Origin: Promicromonospora sp. MEB111
GTDB lineage: Bacteria > Actinomycetota > Actinomycetes > Actinomycetales > Cellulomonadaceae
DNA: 56,830 bases
Assembly: GCF_030209445.1 (NCBI RefSeq)
Contig: NZ_JARVSD010000023.1
Coordinates: 1 to 56,830, forward strand
Reading direction: 5' to 3'
The notes under the pieces were generated by a model. It did no database searches. It was given only the letters and a program-made list of their open reading frames with translations, and was not told where the DNA came from. Made by a program: the position numbers and the translations under genes. This document shows positions 16,041 through 23,766 of the stretch, in pieces (the first letter of the stretch is position 1; each line of letters starts with the position of its first letter).

Positions 16041-17069
16041 GTGTCGCACACCGAGCCGTGGCTGAGCATCGTCCAGGACGCCCGCCACTACCCGTCCCCG
16101 CACAACTCGCAGCCCATCAAGCTGCGGCCCGTCGACGAGGCCACCGCCGAGCTCTACTACGACCTCGACCTCGGGCTGCCCGCCGAGTCGTTCGGCATCC
16201 CCTTCGGGCACGTCTGCGCCGGCGTGTTCCTGGAGTCGCTCCGCACGGTGGCCGAGGGGCTCGGGTACGGGGTCGAGGAGACCCTCGACCATGGCGAGAT
16301 GGACTTCGGCGGCACCGACCGCCTGCACCACCTGGGCACGGTGCGGCTGGTCCCGCGCCCCGTGTCGGACGACGCCCGCGCCCGGCTCGACCTGTTCCGG
16401 TCCCGCCAGACGTCGCGCCGCCCGTACGACGCCCGGCTGGTGCCCGACGACGTCGTGGCCGCCGCGACCGAGGTGGCGAGCGCCGCCGGCCACACGTTCC
16501 GCACGACCGCCGACCGCGCCGTCGTGCGGCGGCTGGTGCACATCAACCAGGCCACACTGTTCTCCGACCTGCGCAACGACGCCGTCTACGAGGAGATCAT
16601 GACCTGGCTGCGCTTCAGCAAGGACGACGCCCGCGACCGGGCCGACGGCCTGAGCGCCGAGGCCATGCTCATGCCCGGCGGCCTGCTGCGGTTCGCCATG
16701 GGCCACCGCGGCCTGTGGGACGCGCCGGTCGTCGGCGGGGCGATCCGCGCGATGTACCTGAACACCATGCGGGGGGTGCGGCAGCTCGGCTGGCTGGAGG
16801 GCCCGTTCGCGCGGCCGGCCGACCACATCGAGGCGGGCCGCACCTTCATGCGCCTCTGGCTGGAGCTCACCGCGCACGGCGTGCGGCTCCACCCGTTCGG
16901 CACGGTGATCACCAACCCCGGCTCGCACGAGGCCTTCGCGCGGGAGGTGGCCGCCGACGAGAGCGGCGACCGGATGGCCTGGATGCTGTTCCGGTTCGGC
17001 TACAGCAAGACCCCGCCGGTGGCGCACCGCCGTCCGGCCACCTCGATGCTGATCGGAGCCACCGCATGA
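16041..17069 (+). CDS. nitroreductase-like protein
   Basis: This 342-residue soluble protein has sequence features of the divergent FMN nitroreductase/Acg-like superfamily: ARHYPSPHNSQPIKLR near the N-terminus (the usual Arg/Ser FMN-contacting segment), a two-half layout with a central SRQTSRRPYDARLVPDDV that repeats the R-S-x-R-x-Y pattern, and a C-terminal LELTAHGVRLHPFGTVI. Such proteins bind FMN or have lost it; the substrate is unknown. The GTG start fits a leaderless transcript. Its stop overlaps the next ATG (ATGA), so it is co-translated with an acyl-adenylate-forming enzyme, which suggests that both act on one small molecule. Confidence 0.75.
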   Translation: MSHTEPWLSIVQDARHYPSPHNSQPIKLRPVDEATAELYYDLDLGLPAESFGIPFGHVCAGVFLESLRTVAEGLGYGVEETLDHGEMDFGGTDRLHHLGTVRLVPRPVSDDARARLDLFRSRQTSRRPYDARLVPDDVVAAATEVASAAGHTFRTTADRAVVRRLVHINQATLFSDLRNDAVYEEIMTWLRFSKDDARDRADGLSAEAMLMPGGLLRFAMGHRGLWDAPVVGGAIRAMYLNTMRGVRQLGWLEGPFARPADHIEAGRTFMRLWLELTAHGVRLHPFGTVITNPGSHEAFAREVAADESGDRMAWMLFRFGYSKTPPVAHRRPATSMLIGATA

Positions 17070-18646
17070 GGCGCCTGCTCGCGTTCTCGCTCGTCGGCCT
17101 GGTGGACGCCGTCGTGCGCCCGCTCACCTACAGCGTGCACACGCACAAGCTGCTGCTCGGGCCCGGCATCGAGCCGCTGCGCTGGTGGCTCGGCCGGCTG
17201 CGCGCCTGGCGCACGTTCGACCTGGCGGCGCGGCAGGTGCCCGCCTACCGCGCGTTCCTCGCGGAGCACGGCCGCGACGGCCGCCTGCGCTTCACGGGCT
17301 CGCTGGCCGAGACGTTCCGGGGCATCCCGGAGATGGATAAGGAGTCCTACGTCAAGCGGTGGAGCATCCCCGAGCGGTGCATCGGGGGAGCGCTGCCGCG
17401 CCGCGGCGTCGTGGTCGACGAGTCGTCCGGGAGCTCCGGGACGCCCACGAGCTGGGTGCGCGGCAGCGAGGAGCGCGCGGCAACCCGCCAGCTCCTCCAG
17501 GTCGGCTTCGCGCGGACGGCGTCGACCCTGCGCAAGAAGCCGTTCGTGCTGAACGCGTTCTCGCTCGGGGCCTGGGCCACGGGCATGAACGTCACGGCCT
17601 CGCTCACCGAGGTCACGATGATCAAGTCCTGCGGCCCCGACAAGGACAAGATCATCGCCACGATGCAGGAGTTCGGGACCGACTACACGTACATCATCAC
17701 CAGCTACCCGCCGTTCCTGAAGTCCCTGTTCGAGGACGACCGGCTGGACTGGGCCGAGTACGACATCGTGGCCGCGTTCGGCGGCGAGGGCATCAGCGAG
17801 AACATGCGCTCGCACATCCTGAGGTACGCCCACAGCGTCTTCGGCTCCTACGGGGCGAGCGACCTGGAGATCAACCTCAGCATCGAGACCGACTTCACCG
17901 TCGCCCTGCGCCGCGCCATCAGCGCGGACCCCCGTCTGTCCGCGCGGCTGACCAGGACCGGCGAGTACGGCGTGCTCCCGATGATCTTCCAGTTCAACCC
18001 GTTCGACTACCTCCTGGAGACCAACGACGACGGCGAGCTCGTCGTCACCATCGCGCGCGACCGCAACATCAACCCCCGCGTCCGGTACAACATCCACGAC
18101 CGCGGCCACGTCATGCGCGTGCGCGACGTGCTGCCGGTGCTCAAGGAGCTCGGCCACCACGAGGTCGTGGCCGAGAAGTTCCTGGACCTGCCGCTGCTGT
18201 TCCACTACGGGCGCTCCGACCTGTCCGTCGACTACAACGGCGCCGTGATCGGGCCGGACGCGCTGCGCGACGTGGTGCACAGCGACCCCGAGCTCCTGGA
18301 GGCGGTCGAGAACCACCGCCTGATCAGCTACGAGGACGCCCGCGGCGACCGGCAGCTCCACATCGCGCTCCAGCTCACCGCGAGCGCGACCGAGGCGGCC
18401 GCCCTGGACCAGGACCGGCTGCGGGTCTTCGTCGTCGACGAGCTGCGGCGCCGCAACGGGGACTTCCACAACGGCGTCCGCACCGCCCCGGAGGGCACGC
18501 TGCCCACCATCGCGTTCTACGCCCACCGCGCCGGACCGTTCGCCACGGACAGCGGCAAGCTCAAGAACGAGTACGTCTGGCAGCTCCCCGCCGGTGCCCT
18601 GGAGCGCTGGGAGACGGACCTCTCGCACGTGTTCCCCAGGGAATGA
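17066..18646 (+). CDS. PaaK-like adenylate-forming enzyme (phenylacetate-CoA ligase-like)
   Basis: The ~526-residue protein belongs to the AMP-binding superfamily on the PaaK/CapK branch. The phosphate-binding loop is VVDESSGSSGTPTSWVRG. Further motifs are DYTYIITSYPPFLKSL, the adenine-binding-type region VAAFGGEGISENMR followed by FGSYGASDLEINLS, and the hinge region NPRVRYNIHDRGHVMRV. It would activate a carboxylic acid as the acyl-AMP; whether CoA or another acceptor is used cannot be told. The ATG overlaps the stop of the nitroreductase-like gene. The N-terminal MRRLLAFSLVGLVDAVV is hydrophobic but is too short and interrupted for a clear signal peptide. Confidence 0.78.
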   Translation: MRRLLAFSLVGLVDAVVRPLTYSVHTHKLLLGPGIEPLRWWLGRLRAWRTFDLAARQVPAYRAFLAEHGRDGRLRFTGSLAETFRGIPEMDKESYVKRWSIPERCIGGALPRRGVVVDESSGSSGTPTSWVRGSEERAATRQLLQVGFARTASTLRKKPFVLNAFSLGAWATGMNVTASLTEVTMIKSCGPDKDKIIATMQEFGTDYTYIITSYPPFLKSLFEDDRLDWAEYDIVAAFGGEGISENMRSHILRYAHSVFGSYGASDLEINLSIETDFTVALRRAISADPRLSARLTRTGEYGVLPMIFQFNPFDYLLETNDDGELVVTIARDRNINPRVRYNIHDRGHVMRVRDVLPVLKELGHHEVVAEKFLDLPLLFHYGRSDLSVDYNGAVIGPDALRDVVHSDPELLEAVENHRLISYEDARGDRQLHIALQLTASATEAAALDQDRLRVFVVDELRRRNGDFHNGVRTAPEGTLPTIAFYAHRAGPFATDSGKLKNEYVWQLPAGALERWETDLSHVFPRE

Positions 18647-18750
18647 GGCCGGCGTGGGACCCGCGTGAGCCCGGTCCTGCGGGGATCAGGCCCGGCGTGA
18701 GCATCGCGCGGCTCACACCCCGGGAAGCGTTCCCGGCCCGGATGCGTTCG

Positions 18751-18756
18751 TAGACT
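18751..18756 (+). promoter_or_regulatory. -10 box of the cysteine desulfurase-mnmA promoter
   Basis: TAGACT lies 8 nt before GTG 18765, so transcription would begin at or near that codon and the in-frame ATG at 18759 would be outside the mRNA. Confidence 0.35.
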
Positions 18757-18764
18757 TGATGATC

Positions 18765-20045
18765 GTGACCACTCCGCCCCCTGGCCCGGTGCGCACGCCC
18801 CTGACGGCGAGCGGCGCGCACGGTGAGCCCACCCGCGAGCCCGACGCGGCGTACCTCGACCATGCCGCGACCACGCCGATGTCGGCCGCGGCGCTCGCGG
18901 CGTACGTCGCCGAGGCGCAGCGCACGGGCAACGCGTCGTCGCTGCACTCGGCGGGCCGCACGTCCCGGCGCGCGGTCGAGGAGGCGCGGGAGACGCTGGC
19001 GAAGGCCCTGGGCGCGCGGCCCAGCGAGGTCATCTTCACGTCGGGCGGCACCGAGTCGGACAACCTGGCGATCAAGGGCATCTTCTGGGGGCGCCGCGCG
19101 CAGGACACGCGCCGCACCCGCGTGCTGGTCTCCGCAGTCGAGCACCACGCCGTGCTCGACCCCGCGTTCTGGCTGGCGGGCCACGCGGGCGCGGAGATCG
19201 TGCTGCTGCCCGTCGACGCCGAGGGCCGGCTCGACCTCGACGCCCTGCGCGCCGAGCTCGCCGCCCACGCCGCCGAGACGGCGCTGATCAGCGTCATGTG
19301 GGCCAACAACGAGGTGGGCACGCTCCAGCCGGTCCGCGACGTGGTGCGCGCCGCGCGCCCCTACGGCATCCCGGTGCACACCGACGCGGTACAGGCGGTC
19401 GGCCAGACGGAGGTGGACTTCGCGGAGTCCGGCGTGGACGCCATGACGGTCTCGGCCCACAAGCTGGGCGGCCCCGTCGGCGTGGGCGCCCTGCTGGCGC
19501 GGCGTGACCTCGCGCTCGACGCCGTGCTGCACGGCGGCGGCCAGGAGCGCGGCGTGCGCTCCGGCACGCTCGACGCCGCCTCGATCGCGGCCTTCGGCGT
19601 CGCCGCGCGCCACGCCGTCGAGTGCCTGCCCCAGCGTGCCGCGCGCCTGCGTGCGCTGCGGGACGCGCTCGTCGCCCGGGTGAGCGTCGCCGCGCCGTCC
19701 GCGGTGCTGCGCGGCCCGGAACCGGCGTCGGGCGACCGGCTGCCCGGGAACGCGCACTTCACGTTCCCCGGCGCGGAGGGCGACTCACTGCTCTACCTGC
19801 TGGACTCCGCGGGCGTGCAGGCGTCCACCGGCTCGGCCTGCCAGGCGGGCGTGCCGCAGCCGTCCCACGTGCTGCTCGCGATGGGCGTGCCCGAGGCCGA
19901 GGCCCGCGGCGCGCTGCGCTTCACGCTCGGGGCGACGTCCACCGAGGCCGACGTCGACCGGCTCGTGACCGCGCTGCCGCAGGTCGTCGCCCGGGCGCAG
20001 GCCGCGGGCCTGGTGTCGGGCCGCGCGCTGGGCGGCGCGTCGTGA
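18765..20045 (+). CDS. cysteine desulfurase (IscS/NifS-like)
   Basis: This PLP enzyme takes sulfur from cysteine as a protein persulfide; next to mnmA it most likely supplies sulfur for tRNA 2-thiouridine. The ~426-residue protein shows [10 protein letters not shown] near the N-terminus, [36 protein letters not shown], and the PLP lysine in [14 protein letters not shown] (about residue 233). The active-site cysteine is in [18 protein letters not shown] (about residue 359), and the segment RGALRFTLG closes the fold. The extra ~30 N-terminal residues are Pro/Thr-rich. GTG 18765 is preferred because of the -10 box. The gene overlaps mnmA by 4 bases. Confidence 0.93.
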   Translation: MTTPPPGPVRTPLTASGAHGEPTREPDAAYLDHAATTPMSAAALAAYVAEAQRTGNASSLHSAGRTSRRAVEEARETLAKALGARPSEVIFTSGGTESDNLAIKGIFWGRRAQDTRRTRVLVSAVEHHAVLDPAFWLAGHAGAEIVLLPVDAEGRLDLDALRAELAAHAAETALISVMWANNEVGTLQPVRDVVRAARPYGIPVHTDAVQAVGQTEVDFAESGVDAMTVSAHKLGGPVGVGALLARRDLALDAVLHGGGQERGVRSGTLDAASIAAFGVAARHAVECLPQRAARLRALRDALVARVSVAAPSAVLRGPEPASGDRLPGNAHFTFPGAEGDSLLYLLDSAGVQASTGSACQAGVPQPSHVLLAMGVPEAEARGALRFTLGATSTEADVDRLVTALPQVVARAQAAGLVSGRALGGAS

Positions 20046-21193
20046 GGGTGCTGGCCGCCATGTCGGGCGGCGTGGACTCCGCGGTCGCTGCCGCGCTCGC
20101 CGTCGAGGCGGGGCACGACGTCGTGGGCGTGCACATGGCGCTGTCCCGCAACCGGGACCAGTTCCGCACGGGCTCGCGCGGCTGCTGCTCCATCGAGGAC
20201 GCGGGCGACGCCCGTCGCGCCGCCGACGTGCTCGGCATCCCGTACTACGTGTGGGACCTGTCCGAGCGGTTCGAGGACACGGTCGTGGCCGACTTCCTCT
20301 CGGAGTACGAGGCGGGCCGCACCCCCAACCCGTGCGTGCGCTGCAACGAGCACATCAAGTTCGAGGCCCTCCTGGACAAGGCGACGGCCCTCGGGTTCGA
20401 CGCCGTCGCCACGGGCCACTACGCGCAGATCGTCACCCGGGAGGTCCCGGGCGCGCACGGCCCGCGCACCGTGCGCGAGCTGCACCGCTCGCCGAACGAC
20501 GCCAAGGACCAGTCGTACGTGCTGGCCGTTGCCGGCCCCGAGCGGCTGGCGCGGGCCATGTTCCCGCTCGGCGGCTTCGCGTCCAAGGACGAGGTGCGGG
20601 CCGAGGCCGCCCGGCGCGGCCTGTCGGTCTCCGCCAAGCCCGACTCCTACGACATCTGCTTCGTGGCCGACGGCGACACCCGCGGCTTCCTGCAGTCCCG
20701 CCTGGGGTCGCGCCCGGGCGAGGTGGTGGACGTCGACGGCGAGGTGGTGGGCGAGCACGACGGCGCCTACGCGTTCACGGTGGGCCAGCGCAAGGGTCTC
20801 GGGCTGGGCCGTCCGGCGGCCGACGGCAAGGCGCGGTACGTCGTGGACGTGCAGCCCGCGACGAACACCGTGGTCGTGGGTCCGGCGGAGCTGTTGAGCG
20901 TGGACCGCATCGCGGGGGAGAAGGCCCTGTGGTTCGACGGCGTGCTGGAGCACGAGCCGGACGGGTGGTTCGACGCCGAGGTGCAGGTCCGCGCCCACGG
21001 GGCGCCGGTACCGGCGCGGGTGCGCGCGGCCGGGGACCTGCCGGACATGCCCGGCCCGGCGCTGGAGATCGAGCTGACCGGCGCCCCGCTGCGCGGGGTC
21101 GCGGCGGGGCAGTCGGTGGTGGTGTACCGCGGCTCGCGGGTGCTGGGTCAGGCGACCGTCTCGCGCGCCTGGCGCGCGGCCGCGGCGAGGTAG
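20042..21193 (+). CDS. mnmA: tRNA-specific 2-thiouridylase MnmA
   Basis: MnmA thiolates U34 of Glu, Gln and Lys tRNAs, using ATP and sulfur from a desulfurase. The ~383-residue protein begins with the PP-loop [14 protein letters not shown] (residues ~7-20). It has the catalytic Cys pair: Cys98 in [16 protein letters not shown] and the second Cys in [19 protein letters not shown]. It also has [21 protein letters not shown], and [11 protein letters not shown] in the C-terminal beta domain. GTG 20042 overlaps the desulfurase stop (GTGA). The short CC after RTGSRG is also seen in actinobacterial orthologues from memory, but I cannot verify that here. Confidence 0.95.
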   Translation: MRVLAAMSGGVDSAVAAALAVEAGHDVVGVHMALSRNRDQFRTGSRGCCSIEDAGDARRAADVLGIPYYVWDLSERFEDTVVADFLSEYEAGRTPNPCVRCNEHIKFEALLDKATALGFDAVATGHYAQIVTREVPGAHGPRTVRELHRSPNDAKDQSYVLAVAGPERLARAMFPLGGFASKDEVRAEAARRGLSVSAKPDSYDICFVADGDTRGFLQSRLGSRPGEVVDVDGEVVGEHDGAYAFTVGQRKGLGLGRPAADGKARYVVDVQPATNTVVVGPAELLSVDRIAGEKALWFDGVLEHEPDGWFDAEVQVRAHGAPVPARVRAAGDLPDMPGPALEIELTGAPLRGVAAGQSVVVYRGSRVLGQATVSRAWRAAAAR

Positions 21194-21352
21194 CAGCCGG
21201 GTCTCCGCCCGGGGGCCGCGCCCTGGTGGTACCGCCCACGTCGCCTCGTCCGGGAGAATCAGAACCACGGCGGGACGGCGGCGCGGCGACGCGCCCCCGG
21301 CCGCGGCCCGGCGTCGGACGACGCGGGGACCACCCCTGAACGAGGAGAGCCG

Positions 21353-22390
21353 ATGACTGCGGTGAGCGGGCACGGGCCCTGGCCCGGCGGCGAGCGCGAT
21401 GTGCTCGAGGCGCAGCAGACGGCACTGGGCGAGCTCGCGGAGCTCCCGACGGGCGTCGACGCGGTGCTGTTCCTGACACAGCTGACGCAGCGCGGACCGG
21501 GCGCGGACTCCCTGGGGCGCACGTCGGCGCTGCTGACCGAGATGCCCGTCGAGGTCGGCCCGCACGGGTGGAAGCTCACGGAGCGCCCCGGCGCGGACGC
21601 CCGGCGGTCGGAGGCGTTCTGGCGCGAGGACCTCGGCGCGCTCGCGATCGCGGCGCACGGCCACACGGGCGCGCTCACGGTCGAGGTGCTGGGGCCGTGG
21701 ACCCTGGCGGCCCAGCTCTGGTCGGCCCGCGGGGACCGCGTCCTGGCGGACAGCGGGGCCCGCGCCGACCTGGCTCTCGCCCTCGCGGACGGCGTGCGTA
21801 CGCTGGTGGCCGACGTCGTGGCCCAGGTGCCCGGCGCCGAGGTGACCGTGCAGGTCGCGGAACCGCTGCTCGGCCAGGTGCATGCGGGCGTGCTGCCCAC
21901 GTTCTCCGGGTTCTCCCGGCTGCGGGCGGTGGACGGCCCGGGGATCGTCGGCGGGCTGGAGCCGGTGCTCGCGGCCGTGCGCGACGCCGGCGCGCGCTCC
22001 GTGGTGCACCTCGGCAGCACCTGGGTGGGGGTGCCGCCCGTGGTGCTCGCCGGGGCGGACGCGCTGGGGCTCGACCTGGCCGAGGTGGGTCCGGGCGGCT
22101 GGAACGAGAAGGCCTGGGAGCTGATCGCCCGCGCCGTGGAGCGCGGCACCGGGCTGTGGGCGGGGCTGCCGCCCGCGCAGGTCTCGCAGTGCGCAGGGCC
22201 GGCGCTCGGCGAGCTCGCCGACGTGGTGGGGGTGCCGTGGCGCCGGATCGGGTTGCCCGCCGCGCAGCTCGCCGACGTCACGCTGCTGGCCGCGCCGCGT
22301 CGTCAGCTCGGCTCGACGGACGCGCACCGCACGGAGCTGGCCAACCTGGGCCGGGTAGCGGAGGCCCTGGCGGAGAAGGCGGAGGCCTGA
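21353..22390 (+). CDS. methionine synthase (MetE C-terminal domain)-like protein
   Basis: The 345-residue protein has a TIM-barrel layout like the C-terminal half of cobalamin-independent methionine synthase: LTVEVLGPWTLAAQLWSARG, VTVQVAEPLLGQVHAG and SVVHLGSTWVGVPP. The zinc-binding His-x-Cys of MetE is replaced by HLGS, and the late zinc Cys is not evident, so it probably does not make methionine by the MetE reaction. Genes of this type commonly sit between mnmA and ligA in actinobacteria (the same order occurs in mycobacteria), which supports orthology but not a function. GAGGAG precedes ATG 21353. Confidence 0.75.
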   Translation: MTAVSGHGPWPGGERDVLEAQQTALGELAELPTGVDAVLFLTQLTQRGPGADSLGRTSALLTEMPVEVGPHGWKLTERPGADARRSEAFWREDLGALAIAAHGHTGALTVEVLGPWTLAAQLWSARGDRVLADSGARADLALALADGVRTLVADVVAQVPGAEVTVQVAEPLLGQVHAGVLPTFSGFSRLRAVDGPGIVGGLEPVLAAVRDAGARSVVHLGSTWVGVPPVVLAGADALGLDLAEVGPGGWNEKAWELIARAVERGTGLWAGLPPAQVSQCAGPALGELADVVGVPWRRIGLPAAQLADVTLLAAPRRQLGSTDAHRTELANLGRVAEALAEKAEA

Positions 22391-22414
22391 CCACCGGCTG
22401 TCGACCCCGGCCGA

Positions 22415-22548
22415 CTGACTCGGCATCCCGGTTCGCCGAGTCAGCCAGTTGGTCGGACCAACCCGCTGACTCGACACCCCGCGGATGCCGAGTCAGCCAG
22501 TTGGTCGGACCACCCCGCTGACTCGACACCCCGCGGATGCCGAGTCAG
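22415..22548. repeat. palindromic repeat cluster, locus B (three units, two in tandem)
   Basis: Unit arms are CTGACTCGGC/GCCGAGTCAG (22415-22424 / 22435-22444), CTGACTCGACA/TGCCGAGTCAG (22466-22476 / 22486-22496) and the same pair at 22518-22528 / 22538-22548. The last two form a near-perfect 52-bp direct repeat (22445-22496 and 22497-22548). Each is preceded by a second small dyad, GTTGGTCGGACCAAC in the first copy. The cluster separates the MetE-like gene from the AbiEi-like gene. Confidence 0.92.
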
Positions 22549-22616
22549 TAGTGGGGTAGACCTGTTCGCCGACGTGGTCGAGTGACTGTCCACAGGTTGA
22601 TGATCGATGATCAGCA

Positions 22617-23687
22617 TTGCTGGTGAAAGCTGGCGATGATGGGCCGGTGAAGCTTTCTGCTGACCTGACCCGCGCCCTGGAGCGCATCGCCGACTGGCAG
22701 CGAGCCCAGCGGGACGGGACCGATCCGACCTCGCGGTTGTTCTCGGCGGATCGCGAGAAGGCCCCGGCGGTACCTGACGCGCTGCTCTACCGGCGCGAGG
22801 AGCGCAGGGTGCTGGCCGAGGACGCCCGGGCGGGGCGGATCGAGCGGCTCCGACGTGGCGTCTACATGCTCCCGCACGCCCCGACCGGGCTGACCGCCCC
22901 TGACCGCGAGACCAGGGCCCTGCGCCGGGTGCGCGGGGTGGTCGAGGCCTCGGGCACGAACCTGTGCTTCAGCCACACGACGGCTGCGCTGCTGCACGGG
23001 TGCTGGCTCTTCGACGTCCCCGACACGGTTCACGTCACCTACGCCGGCAAGCCTCATATCGCTCGTGCGAAGGCCGACGACGTGCGCAAGCACTGGTCCA
23101 GGCTGGATCGCCGCTACCGGACCGCCGTCGGGCAGGTACCCGTGACCACGCTGGAGCGGACGGCCGTGGACTGCGCCCGCCTGCTGCGGTTCGACAGCGG
23201 GGTCGTGCTGGTGACCTCCGCGTTCCGCCTCGGGGCCGACCCGGTCGTGGTCGGCGAGATCCTCCGCACGTCGGGCGGAGCGCGGGGCATCGTGACGGCG
23301 CGAGCCGTCGTCGAGGCCGTCGACCCCGGGTGCGCCTCGCCCGGTGAGGTGCTGGTCCACCAGGCGGCGCGGCGCCTCCGGCCCCAGGGGTTGGCGACAC
23401 AGATCCCCGTCACGACGCGGCGCGGCGTCTGCTGGGTGGACGCCGGCTGGACCGATCTCAGGATCGGCTTCGAGTTCAGTGGTGCGGTGAAGTTCTCCGG
23501 CGGGGAGTTCGGCGACCCGGATACCCGCAGGACGGAGCAGTCGGCGCGAACACAGTCGCTCACGGAGGCCGGATGGTGGATCGTCGACCTCTCGTGGACC
23601 GACGTGCTCGACCAGGAGGCACTCGATGTCACCCTGCGTCAGTCGCTGGTCGACCGACGACGACACCCAGCCGGACCACCCCGCTGA
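22617..23687 (+). CDS. AbiEi-like / type IV antitoxin-domain protein without a toxin partner
   Basis: The protein is up to 356 residues. The N-terminal part is a short helical segment with a winged-helix-like region (RIERLRRGVYMLPHAP, after VLAEDARAGR), typical of AbiEi-type regulators. It is followed by LCFSHTTAALLHGCWLFDVP and VPVTTLERTAVDCARLL. The C-terminal ~90 residues (PGCASPGEVLVHQAARR, then WVDAGWTDLRIGFEFSGAVK, then SLTEAGWWIVDLSWTDV) have a Vsr/DUF559-like endonuclease-type fold pattern. No AbiEii-like nucleotidyltransferase is adjacent. The start is uncertain (TTG 22617, GTG 22623 or GTG 22647). The stop codon lies inside a palindromic repeat, and repeats flank the gene on both sides. 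Confidence 0.7.
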   Translation: MLVKAGDDGPVKLSADLTRALERIADWQRAQRDGTDPTSRLFSADREKAPAVPDALLYRREERRVLAEDARAGRIERLRRGVYMLPHAPTGLTAPDRETRALRRVRGVVEASGTNLCFSHTTAALLHGCWLFDVPDTVHVTYAGKPHIARAKADDVRKHWSRLDRRYRTAVGQVPVTTLERTAVDCARLLRFDSGVVLVTSAFRLGADPVVVGEILRTSGGARGIVTARAVVEAVDPGCASPGEVLVHQAARRLRPQGLATQIPVTTRRGVCWVDAGWTDLRIGFEFSGAVKFSGGEFGDPDTRRTEQSARTQSLTEAGWWIVDLSWTDVLDQEALDVTLRQSLVDRRRHPAGPPR

Positions 23688-23766
23688 CTCGACATGGCCG
23701 GTCTGCCGAGTCAGCGGGGTGGACCGACCACCACGCTGACTCGGCGAAGGCCGACGGGTGAGTCAG
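23676..23766. repeat. palindromic repeat cluster, locus C (two units)
   Basis: Unit one has 19-nt arms, CCACCCCGCTGACTCGACA (23676-23694) and TGCCGAGTCAGCGGGGTGG (23704-23722), with one mismatch. Unit two pairs CTGACTCGGC (23736-23745) with the degenerate GAGTCAG (23760-23766). TGA in the repeat serves as the stop of the AbiEi-like gene (23685-23687), and TCA in unit two is the stop of the convergent peptidase gene (23763-23765). Confidence 0.9.

Noticed and set aside
22585-22600. DnaA box-like TGTCCACA near a repeat cluster, as a replication origin
   Set aside because: It is a single imperfect box with no dnaA, dnaN or AT-rich unwinding region.
22617-23687. A complete AbiE toxin-antitoxin pair
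   Set aside because: Only the AbiEi-like half is present; the next genes are a peptidase and a conservon, with no nucleotidyltransferase toxin.
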